Assembly (NCBI RefSeq): GCF_000376845.1
Contig: NZ_AQXY01000030.1
Span: 296,555-360,554 of the forward strand
Length of the DNA: 64,000 bases
Direction: 5' to 3'
Source of the DNA: Thioalkalivibrio sp. ALE14
GTDB lineage: Bacteria > Pseudomonadota > Gammaproteobacteria > Ectothiorhodospirales > Ectothiorhodospiraceae
The notes beneath the pieces are model-generated. The model was not told the origin of the DNA. It saw only the letters and a program-made list of their open reading frames with translations, and made no database searches. A program made the translations under genes and the position numbers. Shown here piece by piece: positions 1 through 9,862 of the stretch. Within the stretch, counting starts at the first letter, position 1. The number at the start of each line of letters is the position of its first letter.

Positions 1-537
1 CCCGGCCAGTTGCAGGCCACGTCGTTCCAGGGCCTCCAGGGTCAGCAGGCAGGTGTTCAGTGTGCCCAGGCGGTCCTCCGCAACCAGCAGGACCGGCAGC
101 CCCAGGGCCTCGGCGAGATCCGCGTTCAGCCCGTCGGCACACAGCGGCGAGTAGAAGCCCCCCGCACCTTCCACCAGTCGCGGCCCCGTGCCGTCGGCGT
201 CGCAGGCCGCGGCCAGCTCCGCGACCGTCAGGCGCACGCCCTGGTTCGCGGCGGCCTGGTCCGGGGCGATGGCGTCGGGGAAACGCCAGGGCGTGACCTG
301 CGCGATGGCAGCGTCGGGCAGGCCCGCCGCGCGGGCGAGGTTCAGCCCGTCTTCGGGCAGCAGCCCGTCGGTACTCCATGGGCAGCCGGATTCCACCGGC
401 TTGCGTGGCTGCGGAGTCAGGCCCTGTTCCCGCCAGAGTTCCAGCAGCGCGCAGCTGACGAAGGTTTTGCCGACGCCGGTATCGGTGCCGGTGACGAACA
501 GGCCCTTTGGGGACGCTCCTGTCTGTGCCGGGCTCAT
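1..537 (-). CDS. bioD: Dethiobiotin synthetase, 3' end outside the window
   Basis: ATP-dependent closure of the ureido ring of dethiobiotin from 7,8-diaminopelargonate and CO2, a cytoplasmic step of biotin synthesis. The minus-strand reading starts with a short leader followed by the P-loop GTDTGVGKT typical of BioD, then KPVESG and later [11 protein letters not shown], both family signatures. About 178 residues are present of the usual 220-240; the C-terminus lies beyond base 1. The ATG overlaps the stop of purC by 4 bases (ATGA), so the two are probably co-transcribed. Identity is firm; only the missing end limits it. Confidence 0.93.
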   Translation of the reverse strand, partial: MSPAQTGASPKGLFVTGTDTGVGKTFVSCALLELWREQGLTPQPRKPVESGCPWSTDGLLPEDGLNLARAAGLPDAAIAQVTPWRFPDAIAPDQAAANQGVRLTVAELAAACDADGTGPRLVEGAGGFYSPLCADGLNADLAEALGLPVLLVAEDRLGTLNTCLLTLEALERRGLQLAG

Positions 538-1430
538 GCGTCGCGGGTCAGGCGCTCCAGGGCCTCGCGATAGCGCGCGGCGGTCTGTTCCACCACTTCG
601 GCGGGCAGCTCGGGGCCGGGCGCCTGCTTGTCCCAGTCCAGGGTCTCGAGGTAGTCGCGTACGTACTGCTTGTCGAAGGACTCGGGGCTGGTACCCGGCG
701 CGTAGCGGTCGGCCGGCCAGAAGCGCGAGGAGTCCGGGGTCAGGACCTCGTCGATCAGATGCAGGGTGCCGGCGGCATCGACGCCGAACTCGAACTTGGT
801 GTCGGCGATGATGATGCCGCGCTCGGCCGCGTAGTCGCGCGCCATCGCATAGATCGCGAGTGCTGCATCACGCACCTGACGCGCTCGTTCTTCGCCGATG
901 GTCGCTACCACGGAATCGAAGTCGATATTGGCATCGTGGTCGCCGACGTCGGCCTTGGTGCTGGGGGTGAAGATCGCCTCCGGGAGCTTCGAGGCGAGCT
1001 CCAGGCCGGTCGGGAGCGGGATGCCGCAGACCGCGCCGCTGGCCTGGTAGTCCTTCCAGCCGGAGCCGATCAGGTACCCGCGCACCACGGCCTCCACCGG
1101 CAGGGCCTCCAGCCGGCGGATCACCAGGCTGCGTCCTTCCAGTGGGGCACGAATCGCCGGGTCCGGGATGAGCTGCTCCAGCGGGATGTCGGTCAGCTGG
1201 TTGGGGATGCCCAGTTCGCGCTGGATCTTGTCCATCCAGAACCGGGTGATCTCGGTCAGCACCCGGCCCTTGCCGGGCACGCCGGTCGGCAGGATCACGT
1301 CGAACGCGGACAGGCGGTCGGTGGTCACCATCAGCCAGTGGTCGGCATCCACCGCGTAGAGGTCGCGTACCTTGCCGCGATGGACGAGTTCGAGGTCGGG
1401 GATATGGCTTTCGAGCAGGGTGTCAGTCAT
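534..1430 (-). CDS. purC: Phosphoribosylaminoimidazole-succinocarboxamide synthase
   Basis: SAICAR synthetase joins aspartate to CAIR in purine synthesis. The 298-aa protein begins with [14 protein letters not shown], the ATP-binding N-terminal signature, and contains [17 protein letters not shown] sequence (here [14 protein letters not shown]), [11 protein letters not shown] and [14 protein letters not shown], all hallmark stretches of the yeast-like, longer PurC class. Length fits that class (about 295-300 aa). It diverges from purE-purK on the other strand across about 280 bases, so purine genes flank a shared control region. Confidence 0.97.
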   Translation of the reverse strand: MTDTLLESHIPDLELVHRGKVRDLYAVDADHWLMVTTDRLSAFDVILPTGVPGKGRVLTEITRFWMDKIQRELGIPNQLTDIPLEQLIPDPAIRAPLEGRSLVIRRLEALPVEAVVRGYLIGSGWKDYQASGAVCGIPLPTGLELASKLPEAIFTPSTKADVGDHDANIDFDSVVATIGEERARQVRDAALAIYAMARDYAAERGIIIADTKFEFGVDAAGTLHLIDEVLTPDSSRFWPADRYAPGTSPESFDKQYVRDYLETLDWDKQAPGPELPAEVVEQTAARYREALERLTRDA

Positions 1431-1707
1431 GCCGCGATTCTACCGGCCACGGGCCTACCGCACCACGATGCACAGAAAAGCGATTCACAGGGAGACGCGA
1501 AGGTCGGAAGATTTTAATGGTGGGAGCCAAGCGGGCCCGCCGCGACGTGAGTCGCCGCCGGGTTAAGGAACAGCGTCCTTATTATTTTTCCTCCAATCTT
1601 CGCGTCTTCCTGTAGATCGCCCTTGACCTGGCTTTTCCGCGTGTCGTCGCGTGCTTCGTGGTGAACACGGCTTGTCGGGTGGGGCCGGGGTCGCTATCGT
1701 TCGGGCC

Positions 1708-2223
1708 ATGACTGAGACGGCTGGCAATAGGGCGCCGCGCGTGGGCGTGGTGATGGGGAGCACCTCCGACTGGGCGACTATGGAGCGCGCGGTGGATGTG
1801 CTGGACGAACTCGAGGTTCCGTTCGAGGCCCGGGTGGTCTCGGCCCACCGGACCCCCGACTTGTTGTTCGAGTACGCCGAGAATGCGCGTGAACGCGGCC
1901 TGCAGGCGATCATCGCCGGGGCGGGCGGGGCCGCGCACCTGCCCGGCATGCTGGCGGCCAAGACGCCGGTGCCGGTGCTGGGTGTGCCGGTTGCCTCGCG
2001 CCACCTCAAGGGCCAGGATTCGCTGCTCTCGATCGTGCAGATGCCGAAGGGGATCCCGGTCGCGACCTTCGCGATCGGCGAGGCGGGCGCCGCCAACGCG
2101 GCGCTCTTTGCCGCCGCGATGCTGGCCAATAGCGATTCCGACCTGCGCGAGCGCCTGGATGCCTTTCGCCAGGCGCAGTGCGAGGCTGTGCTCGTACAGA
2201 CCCTGCCGCCGGACCCGTCATGA
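1708..2223 (+). CDS. purE: N5-carboxyaminoimidazole ribonucleotide mutase
   Basis: Converts N5-CAIR to CAIR in purine synthesis. The 171-aa product carries the class I PurE signatures [11 protein letters not shown] near residue 12, VSAHRTPD near 45 and [13 protein letters not shown] near 72. An in-frame ATG at 1651 exists, but the ATG at 1708 puts the family N-terminus (RVGVVMGS) about 10 residues in, as usual, so 1708 is preferred. The stop overlaps the purK start (ATG at 2220), indicating translational coupling with the partner enzyme that supplies its substrate. Confidence 0.96.
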   Translation: MTETAGNRAPRVGVVMGSTSDWATMERAVDVLDELEVPFEARVVSAHRTPDLLFEYAENARERGLQAIIAGAGGAAHLPGMLAAKTPVPVLGVPVASRHLKGQDSLLSIVQMPKGIPVATFAIGEAGAANAALFAAAMLANSDSDLRERLDAFRQAQCEAVLVQTLPPDPS

Positions 2224-3389
2224 TCCAGCCCCCCGCGACCCTCGGGCTGCTCGGTGGCGGGCAGCTCGGCCGCTATTTCGTGGAGGCCGCGCAGGGCATG
2301 GGCTATGCCGTCTGGGTGCTCGACCCGGACCCGGCCAGCCCGGCCGGGCGGGTGGCGGCGCGCCACTTGTGCCAGGCCTTTGACGACCCCGATGCCCTGC
2401 AGGCGCTGGCCGGGGCCTGCGAGGTGATTACTACCGAGTTCGAGAACATCCCGCGCGCCGCGGTGGAGTGGCTGGATGCCCACGCCTGTCTGCGCCCCGG
2501 GCCACGCGCCCTGACGGTTGCCCAGGACCGCCTCGAGGAGAAGGCCTTTCTCGGCGAGATCGGCGTGGCGGTGGCCCCGTGGCAGGCGGTGCCGGCGGGC
2601 CTGACGTCCGAGGTGCAAACCGATGCCGGAGCCCCGGGTTTCCCGGCGATCCTGAAGACCGCGCGCTTGGGTTATGACGGCAAGGGGCAGGTGCGGCTGG
2701 CCGCGGCCGGCGAACTGCCGGCAGCGCATGCCGAGCTGGGCCAGGTGGACTGCGTGCTGGAGTCCCGGGTGGAGCTGGAGCGCGAGCTGTCGGTGCTGGT
2801 TGCGCGTACCGCCGATGGCGCCACCGAGGCCTTTCCGGTCGCGGAGAACACCCATCGCGACGGCATCCTGCACCTGACGCGTGTCCCGGCACGGGCCGGG
2901 GACGAGGTGCGCGAGCGCGCCACGGCTATCGCCCGGCACGTCGCCGAGCGGCTCGATTATCAGGGGGTGCTGGCGGTCGAGTTCTTCCTCACGGCGGACG
3001 GCGAACTGCTGGTCAACGAGATCGCGCCGCGTCCCCACAATTCCGGGCATTACAGCCTGGATGCCTGCACCGTCAGCCAGTTCGAGCAGCAGGTGCGCGC
3101 GGTCTGCGGACTAGGCCTGGCGCCGGCCCTGCTGACCACGCCGGTGGCGATGGTGAATCTGCTGGGCGACCTGTGGCCCGCGGGCGGCGCACCCGACTGG
3201 AAAGGTGTGCTGGCGGCCGGCCGGGCGCGGTTGCACCTCTACGGCAAGGCCGAGGCGCGCCCGGGGCGCAAGATGGGCCATGTCAACGTGCTGGGCCTCC
3301 CGGGCGAGGACGATGCCGCCGCCGCAGCCTCCACCGCCGAGACCCTGTGGCAGGGCCTGGCCGACGCCGTTGGGGAGGGCGTGGCATGA
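2220..3389 (+). CDS. purK: N5-carboxyaminoimidazole ribonucleotide synthase
   Basis: ATP-grasp enzyme making N5-CAIR from AIR, bicarbonate and ATP, feeding PurE. The protein (389 aa) opens with [12 protein letters not shown], the PurK nucleotide-fold signature, and has [23 protein letters not shown] and [13 protein letters not shown], the ATP-grasp metal and substrate motifs. The start at 2220 overlaps the last four bases of purE; an upstream in-frame ATG at 2178 lies inside purE and is not needed. The stop overlaps the start of the next gene. Confidence 0.96.
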   Translation: MIQPPATLGLLGGGQLGRYFVEAAQGMGYAVWVLDPDPASPAGRVAARHLCQAFDDPDALQALAGACEVITTEFENIPRAAVEWLDAHACLRPGPRALTVAQDRLEEKAFLGEIGVAVAPWQAVPAGLTSEVQTDAGAPGFPAILKTARLGYDGKGQVRLAAAGELPAAHAELGQVDCVLESRVELERELSVLVARTADGATEAFPVAENTHRDGILHLTRVPARAGDEVRERATAIARHVAERLDYQGVLAVEFFLTADGELLVNEIAPRPHNSGHYSLDACTVSQFEQQVRAVCGLGLAPALLTTPVAMVNLLGDLWPAGGAPDWKGVLAAGRARLHLYGKAEARPGRKMGHVNVLGLPGEDDAAAAASTAETLWQGLADAVGEGVA

Positions 3390-4003
3390 GTGAGGCCTTC
3401 CCCAGCGCCCAGGCGCGACGCGCCCGGCAGACAGAGCTCAAGCGCGACCTTGAGTTCGAGGACACCCTGGCGGGCGAGCATCTGCGGTTTCGCACCACCT
3501 GGGGGCTGTTCTCCCCGCGGCGAATCGACGACGGCACCCGCATGCTGCTGGAGCGCATCGAGGTGCATCCGGCGGACGCCTGCCTGGACCTTGGCTGCGG
3601 CTACGGCCCGATCGGCCTGACGCTTGCGCGCAAGGCCCCGCAGGGGTTGACCACCCTGGTCGATACCAACTATCTGGCGGTGGAGTACAGCCAGCGCAAC
3701 GCCGAGCTCAACGGCATCGCCAATGTGGAGTGTCTGACCAGTAACGGCTTCTCGCGCATCCGCGATCGGCGGTTCGATCTGGTTACCTCCAACCTGCCGG
3801 CCAAGGTCGGGCGCGAGATGCTGCAGACCTACCTGCTGGACGCCCACGAGCAGATGAACCCCGGCGGGCGCATCTATGTCGTAACCATTACCGGGCTACG
3901 GCGGTTCATCGAGAAGGGGTTCAAGGACGTGTTCGGCAACTACGACAAGGTCAAGCAGGGCCGCGAGTACACCGTCGCGGCCGCCGTGCGCGAGCCCGAC
4001 TGA
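3386..4003 (+). CDS. Class I SAM-dependent methyltransferase (MTS/RsmC-like)
   Basis: A 205-aa Rossmann-fold methyltransferase. The SAM loop DLGCGYGPIGL lies near residue 70, followed by an acidic strand VDTNYLAVEY and a LVTSNLPAK stretch in the position of the NPP[FY] motif of N-methyltransferases. This architecture is that of the small methyltransferase (MTS) domain found in RsmC and HemK-like enzymes acting on nucleic-acid bases or amino groups; the substrate cannot be told. It starts on the ATGA overlap with purK, so it belongs to the purE-purK operon, although no purine role follows from that. Confidence 0.8.
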   Translation: MSEAFPSAQARRARQTELKRDLEFEDTLAGEHLRFRTTWGLFSPRRIDDGTRMLLERIEVHPADACLDLGCGYGPIGLTLARKAPQGLTTLVDTNYLAVEYSQRNAELNGIANVECLTSNGFSRIRDRRFDLVTSNLPAKVGREMLQTYLLDAHEQMNPGGRIYVVTITGLRRFIEKGFKDVFGNYDKVKQGREYTVAAAVREPD

Positions 4004-4005
4004 GC

Positions 4006-4671
4006 ATGGTCGAGGGGGCGGGCGAACTCCCGGTCGCGCTCCGCGTGCTGTCCGCCGTGCTGTTGGGCATTGGCATGGTGGTAATGCTTCGGCGCATGCC
4101 CTGGGAGGCCTTCTTCGTGCCCGGGCGCGCGCAGTTGTTCGTGATCGCCACGCTCTGCCTGCTGCTGATCTGGAGCCTGCGGGCCCAGACCCTGGATGGC
4201 CTGGCCCTGCATTTCCTTGGCATGACCACCGTGACCCTGATGTTCGGCTGGCAGCTGGCGATCCTGATGGTCTTTCTGGTGGTGGCGACCCTCGGTCTGT
4301 TCGGCGCCCTGCCGCTGGCCGCCTTTCCGTTGACGGTACTGCTGGCCGGCATCCTTCCGGTCGCGGTTACCTGGGGATTGCTGCGGCTGTCCCAGGCCTA
4401 CCTGCCCGCGCACATGTTCATCTATCTCTACGCGGTTGGCTTCCTCGGCGGGGCGCTGTCGGTGGTGGCCACCGTGCTGGCGTCGGCGGTGATCTACGGG
4501 CTGTTTACCGAGCTGGCCTGGGTCGACATCTACCGCGATTACCTGCGTTACCTGGCGTTGCTGGTGCTGCCCGAGGCGGTCATCAACGGGATCGTCATCA
4601 CCGGGCTGGTAATGGTGCGTCCCGAGTGGCTGGCGACCTGGTCGGACGAACGCTACATCCACGGGCGTTGA
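4006..4671 (+). CDS. Multi-spanning membrane protein, energy-coupling-factor permease family (CbiM-like)
   Basis: A 221-aa inner-membrane protein with at least six hydrophobic segments (around residues 8-25, 40-57, 66-82, 86-120, 140-170 and 188-207). The pattern of segments and the C-terminal LPEAVINGIVITGLV stretch match the CbiM-like energy-coupling-factor permease family seen as a stand-alone gene in many gammaproteobacteria. No CbiN, CbiQ or ATPase gene is adjacent, so transport of cobalt or nickel is not shown here. It starts 2 bases after the methyltransferase stop. Confidence 0.65.
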   Translation: MVEGAGELPVALRVLSAVLLGIGMVVMLRRMPWEAFFVPGRAQLFVIATLCLLLIWSLRAQTLDGLALHFLGMTTVTLMFGWQLAILMVFLVVATLGLFGALPLAAFPLTVLLAGILPVAVTWGLLRLSQAYLPAHMFIYLYAVGFLGGALSVVATVLASAVIYGLFTELAWVDIYRDYLRYLALLVLPEAVINGIVITGLVMVRPEWLATWSDERYIHGR

Positions 4672-4816
4672 CTCTTCCGTTGGCGCCATGGAGCGGTCTG
4701 CGGCCATTTCCATGGTTGGTTCTGTGTTAATGCAGCATTCAGGAAGCGCCTGCTAATGTTCGCATCAAGACGGGGCGTGAGCTCCGTCCAGGATCGAGAA
4801 CGAGGAGACCACAACA

Positions 4817-5140
4817 ATGAAAACCAAGCTGTTCGTGCTGGCCGGTATCGCCGGCAGCATCCTGATGCTGTCCACCGCTGCCCAGGCTGCCGATATCCAG
4901 GCGGGTCAGTCCAAGTACCAGGCGGTGTGTGCCAGCTGCCACGGTGCGCAGGCTCAGGGCCAGGCGATCTTCCCGGCGCTGGCCGGCAAGGACGCGGGCT
5001 ACCTGGCAGACCTGCTGGAACGCTATCGCGCCGGCGAGGAAGTGGGCGACAACACCGCCCTGATGCGTCCGCAGGCGCAGTCGCTCAGCGATGACGACAT
5101 CGCCAATCTGTCGAGCTATATCGCCACCGAATTCAACTGA
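4817..5140 (+). CDS. Periplasmic class I cytochrome c (c553-like)
   Basis: Small soluble electron carrier. Of 107 residues the first 26 form a Sec signal peptide ending AQA|AD; one haem-binding CASCH motif follows at about 40, and the axial methionine is probably the one in ALMRPQ near residue 90. A single haem and about 80 mature residues fit cytochrome c553/c5-like proteins. A strong gagg-type ribosome site stands about 10 bases before the ATG. It stands alone, 145 bases from its upstream neighbour, and is followed by a strong hairpin, suggesting its own transcription unit. Confidence 0.88.
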   Translation: MKTKLFVLAGIAGSILMLSTAAQAADIQAGQSKYQAVCASCHGAQAQGQAIFPALAGKDAGYLADLLERYRAGEEVGDNTALMRPQAQSLSDDDIANLSSYIATEFN

Positions 5141-5173
5141 TTCGGGGCCAGGCAAAGACAGTACAAGCCGTCG

Positions 5174-5199
5174 GCGGGCCGGGGATCTCCCCGGCCCGC
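5174..5199 (+). terminator. GC-rich hairpin after the cytochrome c gene
   Basis: Perfect 12-bp inverted repeat (5174-5185 with 5188-5199) separated by only 2 bases, 34 bases after the cytochrome stop. No run of T follows, so it may act as a GC-rich transcription terminator or mRNA stabiliser. Confidence 0.6.
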
Positions 5200-5328
5200 T
5201 TGCGTTGGAGGGCGCGTCACATGCGCCGTCTTTTGCCTGGCATGGCGGCATCCGGTAAAGTTTCGCGGTTCCGAGAGCGCGGCCGACGGTCGGTCCTGCT
5301 TCACCCGAGATTCCTGCGAGGCTTCACC

Positions 5329-6018
5329 ATGGCACAACCCGATTTCATCGCCCCGTCCATCCTGTCCGCCGATTTCGCCCGTCTGGGCGAGGAAGTCGAC
5401 AACGTCCTGGCTGCCGGCGCCGACACCGTCCACTTCGACGTGATGGACAATCACTACGTGCCGAACCTGACCATCGGCCCGCTGGTCTGCGATGCCCTGC
5501 GCAAGCATGGCGTGACCGCGCCGATCGACGTGCACCTGATGGTCAAGCCGGTGGACCGCATCATCCCGGACTTCGCCCAGGCCGGGGCCAGCTACATCAC
5601 CTTCCACCCGGAGGCGTCGGATCACATCGACCGCACCCTGCAGCTGATCCACTCCGAGGGCTGCAAGGCCGGGCTGGTGTTCAACCCGGCGACCCCGCTG
5701 TCCTATCTCGAGTACGTGATGGACAAGGTCGACATGATCCTGCTGATGTCGGTGAACCCGGGTTTTGGTGGCCAGAAGTTCATCCCGAACACCCTCGACA
5801 AGCTGCGCGCCGCGCGCAAGATGATCGACGACTCAGGGCGTGACATCCGCCTCGAGATCGACGGCGGCGTGAAGGCCGACAACATCCGCGAGATCAAGGC
5901 CGCCGGGGCTGACACCTTCGTCGCCGGGTCCGCGATCTTCGGTGCCGGCAGCGACGCCGACCCGAACCGCTACGACAGCATCATCCAGCAGATGCGCGAC
6001 GAGCTGGCCAAGGCCTGA
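5329..6018 (+). CDS. rpe: Ribulose-phosphate 3-epimerase
   Basis: Interconverts ribulose-5-phosphate and xylulose-5-phosphate in the pentose phosphate and Calvin cycles. The 229-aa TIM-barrel enzyme has [16 protein letters not shown] at its start, [17 protein letters not shown] (metal-binding His and Asp), [10 protein letters not shown] and [14 protein letters not shown], then [10 protein letters not shown]. An in-frame ATG at 5200 lies in the preceding hairpin region; the ATG at 5329 matches the family start. It is followed 23 bases later by gph, as commonly seen in proteobacteria. Confidence 0.97.
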   Translation: MAQPDFIAPSILSADFARLGEEVDNVLAAGADTVHFDVMDNHYVPNLTIGPLVCDALRKHGVTAPIDVHLMVKPVDRIIPDFAQAGASYITFHPEASDHIDRTLQLIHSEGCKAGLVFNPATPLSYLEYVMDKVDMILLMSVNPGFGGQKFIPNTLDKLRAARKMIDDSGRDIRLEIDGGVKADNIREIKAAGADTFVAGSAIFGAGSDADPNRYDSIIQQMRDELAKA

Positions 6019-6041
6019 TCCGGCCGCGACTGGAGACCGGG

Positions 6042-6725
6042 ATGTCCCTGAAACGCCCCCGCATGATCCTGATCGACCTGGACGGCACGCTGATCGACAG
6101 CGTGCCGGACCTGGCCTTTAGTGTGGATGCGATGATGCGCGAGCTGGGCCTGCCCGAGCGCGGCGAGCCGGCCGTGCGCAACTGGGTCGGCAACGGTGTG
6201 GAGCGGCTGGTCAAGCGGGCGCTGGTGAACGACCTTGACGGCGAGCCGGATGCGGAGGCGTTCGAGCGCGCGCTGCCGGTGTTTATGCGCATCTACCAGG
6301 AGAACACCGCCGGGCGCTCGCCGCTTTATCCAGGCGTGCGCGAGGGGCTGGACCAGCTCAAGGCCGCAGGCTATCGGCTGGGTTGTGTCACCAACAAGGC
6401 CGAACGCTTCACCGTGCCGCTGCTGCGCGAAAAGGGGATCCTCGACACCTTCGAGATCGTGGTCGCCGGCGACGCCCTGCCGCAGAAAAAGCCGGACCCG
6501 GCGCCACTGCTGCACGCGGCGCGGGAACTGGGCGTGGAGCCCTCCGAGTCGCTGATGGTCGGGGACTCGAAGAGCGACGTGAAGGCGGCGCGTGCCGCCG
6601 GCTTCCAGGTGGTCTGCATGACCTACGGCTACAACCACGGCAATGACATCCGCGACGAGAACCCGGACGCGGTTCTCGACCGGTTGGATGAATTGCCCAA
6701 TCTGTTGCCCGCACAGGCGGCCTAG
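6042..6725 (+). CDS. gph: Phosphoglycolate phosphatase (HAD family)
   Basis: Removes phosphate from 2-phosphoglycolate, a product of DNA repair and of RuBisCO oxygenation. The 227-aa HAD hydrolase has the nucleophile motif LIDLDGTLIDSVPD near residue 8, a cap domain, the motif II threonine in CVTNKAE, the lysine in LPQKKPDP, and MVGDSKSDVKAA as motif IV. It lies between rpe and trpE, a common arrangement. Confidence 0.94.
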   Translation: MSLKRPRMILIDLDGTLIDSVPDLAFSVDAMMRELGLPERGEPAVRNWVGNGVERLVKRALVNDLDGEPDAEAFERALPVFMRIYQENTAGRSPLYPGVREGLDQLKAAGYRLGCVTNKAERFTVPLLREKGILDTFEIVVAGDALPQKKPDPAPLLHAARELGVEPSESLMVGDSKSDVKAARAAGFQVVCMTYGYNHGNDIRDENPDAVLDRLDELPNLLPAQAA

Positions 6726-6827
6726 GGAAACACTGACCAATGATTGCAACGGACCGGACAACGGAGCGATGGCGACACGGCGAATGACCCGCCGCGCCGT
6801 CCATCCCCCTTGTCAGGAACCGTTGTG

Positions 6828-8315
6828 ATGACCCCCGAACAGTTCGATCAGCTGGCCCGAGAGGGCTATAACCGCATCCCGCTGGTGCGCGAGGTCCTCG
6901 CGGATCTCGAGACCCCGCTGTCCATCTTCCTCAAGCTGGCCAACCGCCCGTATTCCTATCTCTTCGAGTCCGTCCAGGGCGGGGAGCGCTGGGGCCGCTA
7001 TTCCTTCATTGGCCTGCCGGCGCGTACGCGGGTGCGCGTGCATGGCCACGACATCACCGTGGAGACCGATGGCGAGGTAGTCGAGCAGGCCACCGAGGCC
7101 GACCCGCTGGCCTGGATCGAGGCCTACCAGGCGCGCTTCAAGGCCGCCGACCTGCCGGGCCTGCCGCGCTTCACCGGTGGCCTGGTCGGCTATTTCGGGT
7201 TCGAGACCGTGCGCCTGATCGAGCCGCGCCTGGAGGGCCCGGAGAAGCCCGACGCCCTGGGACTGCCGGATATCCTGCTGATGGTCTCGGAGGAGGTCGT
7301 GGTCTACGACAACCTCTCCGGCCGGCTGTACCTGGTGGTGCACGCCGATGCGACGCAGGCCGATGGCCAGGCCGTGGCTGCGGCGCGGCTGGATGAGCTG
7401 GAGACCCGCCTGGGCGAGCCCCTGGTGCCCCCGGAGGATCCGCCGCATCCGCACGCGGTGCCGGAATACATCCCCGGCTGGTCGGCCGAGGGCTTCCAGG
7501 CCGCGGTCGCGCGGGCGCAGGAATACATCATGGACGGCGACGTGATGCAGGTGGTGCTGGCGCAGCGCATGAGCGTCCCGTTCTCCGCCCCGCCGCTGAA
7601 TCTCTACCGCGCCCTGCGGGCGCTGAATCCGTCCCCGTACATGTACTACCTCGATCTGGACGATCACCACGTGGTCGGGGCCTCCCCGGAGATCCTGGTG
7701 CGTCTGGAGGACGACCGCGTGACCGTGCGCCCGATCGCCGGCACCCGTCCGCGCGGGCGCACCGAGGAGGAAGACCGTGCGCTGGAGGCCGAGCTGCTGG
7801 CGGACCCGAAGGAGCGCGCCGAGCACTTGATGCTGATCGATCTCGGCCGCAACGACGTCGGCCGGGTCTGCGAGATCGGCTCGGTGGAGGTGACCGACAC
7901 CATGAGCATCGAGCGCTACTCGCACGTGATGCACATCGTCTCCAATGTGGAGGGCCGGCTGGCCCCGGGGCACTCGCCGATGGACGTGCTGCGGGCGACC
8001 TTTCCCGCCGGGACCGTCTCCGGCGCGCCCAAGATCCGCGCGCTGGAGATCATTGACGAGCTGGAGCCGGTGAAGCGTGGGCCGTATTCCGGTGCCGTGG
8101 GCTATTTGTCCTGGTCGGGCAACATGGATACCGCGATCGCGATCCGAACGGCCGTGCTGCATGACGGCGAGCTGCATATCCAGGCCGGGGCGGGTGTGGT
8201 CCACGACTCGGTCCCGGAAAGCGAATGGCAGGAGACCCTGAACAAGGGGCGGGCGGTGGTGCGCGCGGCCGAGACCGCCCTGGGCGGCCTGGGGCCGCGC
8301 CGCCACCGCGACTGA
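6828..8315 (+). CDS. trpE: Anthranilate synthase component I
   Basis: Makes anthranilate from chorismate with ammonia supplied by TrpG; first step of tryptophan synthesis. The 495-aa protein has an N-terminal TrpE domain and a chorismate-binding domain with [47 protein letters not shown] and [14 protein letters not shown]. The N-terminal part contains [16 protein letters not shown], which includes a serine expected to bind feedback tryptophan. ATG 6828 follows a gagga-poor leader; the in-frame start at 6744 lies upstream of the conserved start and is not preferred. The trpG partner is separated by one gene. Confidence 0.96.
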   Translation: MTPEQFDQLAREGYNRIPLVREVLADLETPLSIFLKLANRPYSYLFESVQGGERWGRYSFIGLPARTRVRVHGHDITVETDGEVVEQATEADPLAWIEAYQARFKAADLPGLPRFTGGLVGYFGFETVRLIEPRLEGPEKPDALGLPDILLMVSEEVVVYDNLSGRLYLVVHADATQADGQAVAAARLDELETRLGEPLVPPEDPPHPHAVPEYIPGWSAEGFQAAVARAQEYIMDGDVMQVVLAQRMSVPFSAPPLNLYRALRALNPSPYMYYLDLDDHHVVGASPEILVRLEDDRVTVRPIAGTRPRGRTEEEDRALEAELLADPKERAEHLMLIDLGRNDVGRVCEIGSVEVTDTMSIERYSHVMHIVSNVEGRLAPGHSPMDVLRATFPAGTVSGAPKIRALEIIDELEPVKRGPYSGAVGYLSWSGNMDTAIAIRTAVLHDGELHIQAGAGVVHDSVPESEWQETLNKGRAVVRAAETALGGLGPRRHRD

Positions 8316-8325
8316 GGGGGTGGCC

Positions 8326-9126
8326 ATGCGCGGCGGCCTTCGCATCCTGTTGCTGGCGCTGGTGGTGTGGCTGCTGCCGGGGCTGGCGGCGGCGCAGATC
8401 GTGGTGCTGGTCCCCGGGGGCTGGGATCGCGGCGACGGCTTTCGCCATGCCGGAGTCACCGCAGCCCTGAATGCCGCCGGATATGCCGATGGCGGCCGGG
8501 CCCGGGCCCGGCCGGAGGCCCCCTGGTTCGATCGTGCGCCGGATCCGGCGCCGCGCCAGTTCTACACCGTGGACCTGCCGGCGGGCGGGGTGCCCCCCGA
8601 ACGCGCGCGGGCGCTGGGTCAGGTCGTCGAGGCCCTGACGCGGCGCCATCCGGGGCAGGAACTGGTGCTGGTCGGGCATTCCAGTGGCGGCGTCGTGGCG
8701 CGCGAGTTGCTGGTGCGCCAGCCGCACCCGGCCATCTCCACCCTGGTGACGTTTTCCGCTCCGCATGCGGGGGGCGGCTGGTCCGCCCTGGCGCGTTCGG
8801 TGACGGATGCGCTGGCCGACTCGGCCCTGGGGCTTTACGCCCCGTTTATCGGGCTCGAGGGCATGCACCGGCGCGAGGGCCTCTGGGGGCCGGAGGGCAC
8901 CTCGCCGGATGCGGCCCACCTCGAGTGGCTGAATACGCGGGAACACCCGCCCATCCGCTACGTGTCGGTGGTCCGCCTGGCCGACCCCTGGGTGGATGCT
9001 GCCAGTCAGGATATGAACCGTCTCCCGGCCCTGCGCGGCCGGGCGCATACCCTCCCGAGCCCCGGCGGGCACCGGCTGGAGGCCGCCGACGGCACTCTGC
9101 TGGCGGCGCTGCTGTTGCCGCGATGA
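8326..9126 (+). CDS. Secreted alpha/beta hydrolase
   Basis: A 266-aa protein with an N-terminal signal peptide (hydrophobic segment then AAAQ) and an alpha/beta-hydrolase core. The nucleophile elbow [11 protein letters not shown] is near residue 117, an aspartate candidate lies in [10 protein letters not shown], and a catalytic histidine candidate in GGHRLEA near the end. A GTG at 8320 is possible, but the ATG at 8326 has a better-spaced gaggggg ribosome site. Lying between trpE and trpG, it is probably an insertion in the tryptophan cluster rather than a tryptophan gene. Lipase/esterase substrate is unknown. Confidence 0.72.
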   Translation: MRGGLRILLLALVVWLLPGLAAAQIVVLVPGGWDRGDGFRHAGVTAALNAAGYADGGRARARPEAPWFDRAPDPAPRQFYTVDLPAGGVPPERARALGQVVEALTRRHPGQELVLVGHSSGGVVARELLVRQPHPAISTLVTFSAPHAGGGWSALARSVTDALADSALGLYAPFIGLEGMHRREGLWGPEGTSPDAAHLEWLNTREHPPIRYVSVVRLADPWVDAASQDMNRLPALRGRAHTLPSPGGHRLEAADGTLLAALLLPR

Positions 9127-9268
9127 GGGTGCCCGGTTTCGCCAGCGCCCATGCGGTTGCGGGTCGGCGGCCCCGGGGCCGGGTTATGCTGGGCCCTGTC
9201 CGCTCCACGCGCGTGAACATCGATTCGCGCGGCGGTCCTGTTTCCTCTGTTCTCCAGGGACGTTCGTC

Positions 9269-9862
9269 ATGATCCTGATGCTCGACAACTACGACTCCTT
9301 CACCTTCAACCTGGTCCAGTACTTGGGCGAGCTGGGGGCAGAGGTGGTGGTGCACCGCAACGACTGCATCACCCCGGAGCAGATCGCGGATCTGGCCCCC
9401 GAGGGGATCGTGATCTCGCCCGGCCCCTGCACGCCGAACGAGGCCGGGGTATCGCTGGAGGTGATCCGGCGCTTTGCCGGCGAGATCCCGATCCTCGGCG
9501 TCTGCCTCGGACACCAGGCGATCGGCCAGGTCTTCGGCGGTCGCGTAGTGCGGGCGCGCGAGATCATGCATGGCAAGACCTCGCCGGTGCACCACACCGG
9601 CGTCGGGGTGTTCGCCGGGCTCGAGAATCCGCTGGAGGCGACGCGTTACCACTCCCTGGTGGTCGAGGCCGCGAGCCTGCCGGATTGCCTGGAGGTCACC
9701 GCCTGGACCGAGCGCGAGGATGGCTCGCGGGACGAGATCATGGGCCTGCGCCACCGCGAGCTGGATGTCGAGGGCGTGCAGTTCCACCCGGAATCCATCC
9801 TGACCCGCCAGGGCCACGAACTCCTCGACAACTTCCTCCGCCGACTGCCCCAGCCGGCGTGA
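9269..9862 (+). CDS. trpG: Anthranilate synthase component II, glutamine amidotransferase
   Basis: Class I glutaminase that provides ammonia to TrpE and often also serves p-aminobenzoate synthesis. The 197-aa protein begins with [16 protein letters not shown], has [12 protein letters not shown], the catalytic cysteine in [12 protein letters not shown], and [11 protein letters not shown] carrying the catalytic His and Glu. The GTG start of the next gene overlaps its stop by 4 bases. Confidence 0.97.
   Translation: MILMLDNYDSFTFNLVQYLGELGAEVVVHRNDCITPEQIADLAPEGIVISPGPCTPNEAGVSLEVIRRFAGEIPILGVCLGHQAIGQVFGGRVVRAREIMHGKTSPVHHTGVGVFAGLENPLEATRYHSLVVEAASLPDCLEVTAWTEREDGSRDEIMGLRHRELDVEGVQFHPESILTRQGHELLDNFLRRLPQPA

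Noticed and set aside
1561..1590. Short hairpin followed by T-rich bases between purC and purE
   Set aside because: Only a 6-bp stem, and no plus-strand gene ends there; not called as terminator.
4739..5251. Long minus-strand open frame over the cytochrome c gene
   Set aside because: It is a shadow of the clearly supported cytochrome gene and shows no known motif.
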